From Flavobacteriaceae bacterium LSUCC0859 (lineage in GTDB: Bacteria; Bacteroidota; Bacteroidia; Flavobacteriales; Flavobacteriaceae), in NCBI GenBank assembly GCA_022239325.1, contig JAKOGP010000006.1, positions 1 through 64,000 of the forward strand: a stretch of 64,000 nt of DNA, read 5' to 3'. Shown one piece after another: positions 60,754 to 64,000 of this stretch (its first letter is position 1; every line of letters starts with the position of its first letter). Under the pieces are notes generated by a model. That model saw only the letters and a list, made by a program, of their open reading frames with translations, did no database searches and was not told where the DNA came from. Both the position numbers and the translations under genes were made by a program.

Positions 60754-62670
60754 CTAAAATTTATATCTCACAAAGCCTTCCATAGCTTCGTACTCTGCCA
60801 GCCCCAATGCATTGTATTTTCTGGCAGTATCTTTGTTTCTGTCCTCTGCCCTTTGCCAAAACTCTCGTTCATCACTTCCAGGGAACATGGCTGCGTCTTT
60901 TTGTGATTGGTGTTTAAAGATGGCGTTCCTCTTTCTAATCATGTCTTTAGGACCCATTGGGATGGCCATTTCCATGTCTGCTATTTCCCATTCTTGCCAG
61001 GCCCCTCTATAGAGCCATACATAACAGTCTTTAATCCATTCTACACCCTCTTCCTTGAGTTTTTCTAGAGTTTTAAAAATAATATCTAAGCATACCCTAT
61101 GGGTTCCGTGTGGGTCTGAAAGATCTCCAGCAGCAAATATTTGCTGAGGTTGTATCTGTTGGAGTAAATCATAGGTAAGTTTAATATCTGCTTCAGAGTA
61201 CGGATTCTTTTTCACGGTTCCGGTTTCATAGAAAGGTAGGTTTTGGAAATGCGCCCTACTTTCTGCAACACCACAATAGCGGCAAGCAGCCAATGCTTCT
61301 CCTTTCCTAATGAGACCCTTAAACTTTTGAATAACAGGGCTATCTACCTCACCAGGAGATTTTTGTTTTAAAAACGCCTTTACCTCCTCAAATTGTTTTT
61401 CCAGTGCTGGATTGTTATTTTGAATGTCAGTTGCAAAATCTAAAAATCGGATCACCTCGTCGTCAAAGACCGCTATGTTTCCTGAGGTCTGATAAGCTAC
61501 ATGAACTTCATGTCCTTGGTCTACTAGTCTGAGCAAGGTACCTCCCATAGAGATCACATCGTCATCTGGATGGGGACTAAAAATGACAGATTTTTTTGGA
61601 AATGGATTCGCTCTTTCTGGTCTCTTGGTGTCGTCTGCCTTTGGTTTACCTCCAGGCCAGCCGGTAATGGTTTGCTGCAGTTCATTAAACACCATAACAT
61701 TTATGGTTTCTGCCTGACCTATGTCTGCCATGAGGCTCCCCATTCCGTACTCATTATAATCTTCATTTGTGAGTTTGAGTAGAGATTTCTCTAATTTTTC
61801 AGACAACCAAATGGCTGCTTTTTTTATGAGTTTGGACTCCCACTCGCAGTCTCCAACCAGCCACGGTGTAGCTATTCTCGTTAGATTTGTGGCGGCAGCT
61901 TGATCAATTATAAAATGACAATTTTCATGTTGTTGTAAAAAGGTGGCAGGGATAGACTCTTTTATGGGGCCTTCTACGGCTTGTCTAATAATGGAGGCTT
62001 TTCCTTCTCCCCAAGCCATTAATATCACTCTTTTGGCATTCATGATAGTTCCTACACCCATGGTAATGGCTTTTGAGGGTACATTTTCCTTTCCAAAAAA
62101 ATCACTTGCGGCGTCTAGCATAGTCATTCTATCTAAGCGAACCATTCGGGTTTTGCTTTTGAGAGAAGACCCAGGTTCATTAAATCCAATATGCCCTGTT
62201 CTTCCTATTCCTAAGATTTGAATATCTATCCCACCAACGGCTTCTATTTTAGACTCATAGATCGCACAATAGGCTTTCATTTCTTCTTTTTCAATGAGTC
62301 CGTTGGGAATATGTATTTGATCCTCAGGAATATCTAGATGGTCAAATAAGTGCTCCTTCATAAATCTCACATAGGAGTGAATAGAATTTGGATCCATAGG
62401 GAGATACTCGTCCAAATTAAAACAAACCACATTGGCAAAGCTAAGCCCTTCTTCCAGGTGCGCCTTTACCAAATACTCATATACTTTGATAGGCGTAGAA
62501 CCCGTTGCCAATCCAAGAACCGCTTTTTTTCCTGCTTTTTGACGGCTTTTAACCAATGCAATAATCTCACGAGCTACATAGGCAGAGGCCTCCAAAGCCG
62601 TTTCATAGATTTGAGTAGGGAGCTTTTCAAACTTTAATATCTCTTCATCTACAAATGAAAAATCTTGCAT
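60754..62670 (-). CDS. nagB: Glucosamine-6-phosphate deaminase fused to a PIG-L deacetylase-like domain
   Basis: 638 residues against about 266 for E. coli NagB. The N-terminal domain (about 10-300) deaminates GlcN-6-P to fructose-6-P: Asp87 in VVCFNLDEYLP, His160 and Glu165 in GIGRTGHIGFNEPGSS. The Asp141 of E. coli NagB, third member of its catalytic set, is Thr158 here. A C-terminal PIG-L/LmbE domain (about 360-600) has the zinc motif PHPDDD (366-371) and DPHGTH (519-524), so both deacetylation and deamination might be joined. The fusion recurs in Bacteroidota as I recall. Confidence 0.92.
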   Translation of the reverse strand: MQDFSFVDEEILKFEKLPTQIYETALEASAYVAREIIALVKSRQKAGKKAVLGLATGSTPIKVYEYLVKAHLEEGLSFANVVCFNLDEYLPMDPNSIHSYVRFMKEHLFDHLDIPEDQIHIPNGLIEKEEMKAYCAIYESKIEAVGGIDIQILGIGRTGHIGFNEPGSSLKSKTRMVRLDRMTMLDAASDFFGKENVPSKAITMGVGTIMNAKRVILMAWGEGKASIIRQAVEGPIKESIPATFLQQHENCHFIIDQAAATNLTRIATPWLVGDCEWESKLIKKAAIWLSEKLEKSLLKLTNEDYNEYGMGSLMADIGQAETINVMVFNELQQTITGWPGGKPKADDTKRPERANPFPKKSVIFSPHPDDDVISMGGTLLRLVDQGHEVHVAYQTSGNIAVFDDEVIRFLDFATDIQNNNPALEKQFEEVKAFLKQKSPGEVDSPVIQKFKGLIRKGEALAACRYCGVAESRAHFQNLPFYETGTVKKNPYSEADIKLTYDLLQQIQPQQIFAAGDLSDPHGTHRVCLDIIFKTLEKLKEEGVEWIKDCYVWLYRGAWQEWEIADMEMAIPMGPKDMIRKRNAIFKHQSQKDAAMFPGSDEREFWQRAEDRNKDTARKYNALGLAEYEAMEGFVRYKF

Positions 62671-62699
62671 TGTTTAAAATGGATTAGGTGTTTAAGCCT

Positions 62700-62707
62700 C
62701 AAATATA
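62700..62707 (-). promoter_or_regulatory. -7 element of nagB
   Basis: The minus strand reads TATATTTG, 29 nt before the ATG at 62670. The 22-bp repeats begin 15 bp behind it, where the -33 region should lie. Confidence 0.6.
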
Positions 62708-62722
62708 GAAAAAAATAGCATT

Positions 62723-62788
62723 TTTTGCAGTTTTATGCATTTAATTTTGCAGTTTATTGCCTTTAACTTCGCATTAAAGCGCTTTTAT
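62723..62788. promoter_or_regulatory. 22-bp tandem repeats between the nagB and deoR promoters: candidate operator
   Basis: Repeat 1 (62723-62744) and repeat 2 (62745-62766) match at 19 of 22 positions; both begin TTTTGCAGTTT, then have a variable pair and TGC, and end TTTAA. A decayed third copy at 62767-62788 keeps the register and 13 of 22 positions (CTTCGCA in place of TTTTGCA). A 22-bp period is two DNA turns, so a protein could bind the same face repeatedly. The site lies between the two divergent -7 elements, next to a DeoR-type regulator gene. Confidence 0.65.
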
Positions 62789-62813
62789 GGAAATAAACGG
62801 CAGACATAATTGC

Positions 62814-62821
62814 TATATTTG
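62814..62821 (+). promoter_or_regulatory. -7 element of deoR-murQ
   Basis: TATATTTG matches TANNTTTG, 30 nt before the ATG at 62852. It is the same octamer as at the divergent nagB promoter. Confidence 0.6.
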
Positions 62822-62851
62822 TAGTATCAATAGGAATTATAACAGTTTCAC

Positions 62852-63601
62852 ATGCTCAAAGAAGAACGTCATCTAAAAATCCTCAATGAGGTAGCCCTGC
62901 ACAATAGGGTCTTACTTACAGATATTGCAGAAAGTTTAAATGTATCTATAGACACCGTTAGAAGAGATGTAAAAGAATTGGACGCGGGCGGTAAGCTCAA
63001 AAAAGTTCACGGGGGGGCTATTGCTCTTGGTTTTGTGAGTTACAGTCCAAAAAACACCAATATCTATGCCCTGGCAGAAAAGACCATCATAGCTCAAAAG
63101 GCAGTTCAGCTTTTAAAAGACGGTAGTGTGATACTTATAGATGGGGGCACCACCTGTTTGGAATTGGCCAGGCAAATTCCACATAAATTACACCTTACCT
63201 GTTTTACCCTTAGCCTTCCAGTAGCATTAGAAATGCTTACCAAGCCTAATGTAGAAGTCATTTTTATTGGTGGGAAACTTTCAAAAGACGCCCAACTTTC
63301 TATAGGTGCCAATGCGGTAAACAACCTGTCTAATTTGCGGGTAGATTACAGTTTTATTGGGACCGGTTATGTAGACCCCGTATTTGGACTCACGGAGTTT
63401 GATTGGGATATTGTGCAACTCAAAAAAGCAGTGATAGACGCCTCAAAAAAAACAGTATTACTTTCTATTTCTGAAAAACTCAATTCTCAGCACAGATATA
63501 AAACTGCAGAAATAAATGCCATTAATACCATGGTGACGGAACTAGACCCATCAGACCCTGCATTAAATTCATTTAGAAATTACGACATTAAGTTACTTTA
63601 A
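62852..63601 (+). CDS. DeoR family transcriptional regulator (amino-sugar type)
   Basis: 249 residues. The N-terminal HTH (about 5-57; LNEVALHNRVLLTDIAESL, SIDTVRRDVKELDAGGKLKKVHGGAI) is canonical DeoR/GlpR. The C-terminal DeoR sugar-phosphate sensor domain carries VILIDGGTTCLELARQIP, FIGGKLSKDAQLSIG and a final SEKLNSQHRYKTAEIN. By family it would be a repressor released by a sugar phosphate; its neighbours make GlcNAc-6-P or GlcN-6-P likely ligands (inference). murQ starts 24 nt downstream, so they are probably one transcript. Confidence 0.9.
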   Translation: MLKEERHLKILNEVALHNRVLLTDIAESLNVSIDTVRRDVKELDAGGKLKKVHGGAIALGFVSYSPKNTNIYALAEKTIIAQKAVQLLKDGSVILIDGGTTCLELARQIPHKLHLTCFTLSLPVALEMLTKPNVEVIFIGGKLSKDAQLSIGANAVNNLSNLRVDYSFIGTGYVDPVFGLTEFDWDIVQLKKAVIDASKKTVLLSISEKLNSQHRYKTAEINAINTMVTELDPSDPALNSFRNYDIKLL

Positions 63602-63625
63602 CATTTACAATAAGCTAAGCAGAAC

Positions 63626-64000
63626 ATGCCGCATAGAATTACAGAATCTGACTCCTTATACGATCACTTAGAAAGTAAATCTTCTCTTAACATACTTTCA
63701 GAAATAAATGCAGAAGATCAAAAAGTAGCTCTGGCAGTTGCAGAAGTCATACCCAAAATAAAGCCATTAGTAGACCTTCTTTCTGATAATTTTGAAGCAG
63801 GAGGGAGGCTTTTTTATATTGGAGCTGGAACCTCAGGAAGGCTAGGTATTTTAGACGCCTCGGAAATCCCACCAACCTACGGTATGCCCCATGACAGGGT
63901 TATTGGTTTAATTGCTGGGGGAGACACCGCTATCAGAAAAGCGGTAGAACATGCAGAGGACCATTCCACTCAGGCATGGAAAGATCTAGAAGCCTTTTCT
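63626..64000 (+). CDS. murQ: N-acetylmuramic acid 6-phosphate etherase, N-terminal part (runs off the window)
   Basis: 125 codons from ATG 63626 to the window end, no stop. It cleaves the lactyl ether of MurNAc-6-P to GlcNAc-6-P. The sequence opens HRITESDSLYDHLESKSSLN, then GGRLFYIGAGTSGRLGILD (SIS-domain sugar-phosphate loop) and ASEIPPTYG with the catalytic Glu, and AGGDTAIRKAVEHAED. Full-length MurQ is about 300 residues, so more than half lies beyond the window. It takes the product of AnmK, coded on the other side of nagB. Confidence 0.93.
   Translation, partial: MPHRITESDSLYDHLESKSSLNILSEINAEDQKVALAVAEVIPKIKPLVDLLSDNFEAGGRLFYIGAGTSGRLGILDASEIPPTYGMPHDRVIGLIAGGDTAIRKAVEHAEDHSTQAWKDLEAFS

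Noticed and set aside
1-64000. CRISPR arrays, insertion sequences, prophage, toxin-antitoxin or restriction genes
   Set aside because: I found no repeat-spacer pattern, transposase, integrase, tRNA attachment site or known defence domain; the gene content is core metabolism and envelope.

Overview
The window looks like chromosome from a member of the Flavobacteriaceae (Bacteroidota). Several things point there. It carries protein families largely confined to that group (DUF6048/DUF6452 next to rlmD, DUF6122, DUF5683, DUF3810, paired DUF368 proteins, a NagB fused to a PIG-L domain). Gene starts are preceded by the Bacteroidota -7 promoter element TANNTTTG rather than sigma70 boxes; I found 16 exact copies just upstream of starts. 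Strong Shine-Dalgarno sequences are mostly absent and the DNA is AT-rich. I saw no rRNA, tRNA, insertion sequence, prophage or CRISPR array. Nearly all of it is dense core genome, with operons joined by 1-8 nt overlaps.

Layout. 0-10 kb: DUF4268 and a ZIP metal transporter, a THUMP-type rRNA methyltransferase followed by two tiny membrane proteins, the rlmD-DUF6452-DUF6048 operon, ornithine aminotransferase with an Smr protein, a lipoprotein and a cysteine desulfurase. 10-14.6 kb: a CsgG-like protein and an M23 peptidase, then a ZapB-like protein, zapA, a 6S-type RNA and rny (RNase Y). 14.6-28.5 kb: a long leftward block running from a TrmH-type methyltransferase and a (p)ppGpp synthetase/hydrolase through Fur, purA, an OstA-like protein, an aminotransferase, a TPR protein, two DUF368 proteins, aroE and DUF349. 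28.6-39.4 kb: two amidohydrolase-fold exported proteins, DUF3810, PepD, a cyclophilin-FKBP fusion, NrnA, a PhoD-like phosphatase and Ndk. 39.4-47.5 kb: the leftward recF-lipoprotein-DUF721 operon and a rightward operon with a YfgM-like protein, ribH, a small membrane protein, mutL, two rhomboids and an EEP hydrolase. 47.5-57.8 kb: the leftward parA-parB-DUF5683-dapB-lepB-wbqC-DUF6122 operon and the udk-ftsB-mutA-mutB operon (methylmalonyl-CoA mutase).

57.8-64 kb is the most functionally coherent stretch. It holds anmK, a GHL10/DigH-type glycosyl hydrolase, the two-domain nagB, a DeoR-family regulator and the start of murQ, which runs off the window. Together these fit recovery of peptidoglycan amino sugars: glycan cleavage, anhydro-MurNAc phosphorylation, MurNAc-6-P etherase, then deamination to fructose-6-P. 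Between the divergent nagB and deoR promoters lie two near-identical 22-bp tandem repeats and a decayed third copy, a strong candidate operator.

I found no clearly new multi-gene defence or mobile system. The observations most worth following are the nagB/deoR tandem operator, start codons placed 4-7 nt after a -7 element (predicted leaderless or near-leaderless mRNAs), the 6S RNA, the Thr in place of a catalytic Asp in NagB, degenerate metal sites in one amidohydrolase pair, and a strong skew of Asp-Ala codon pairs away from GATGC.
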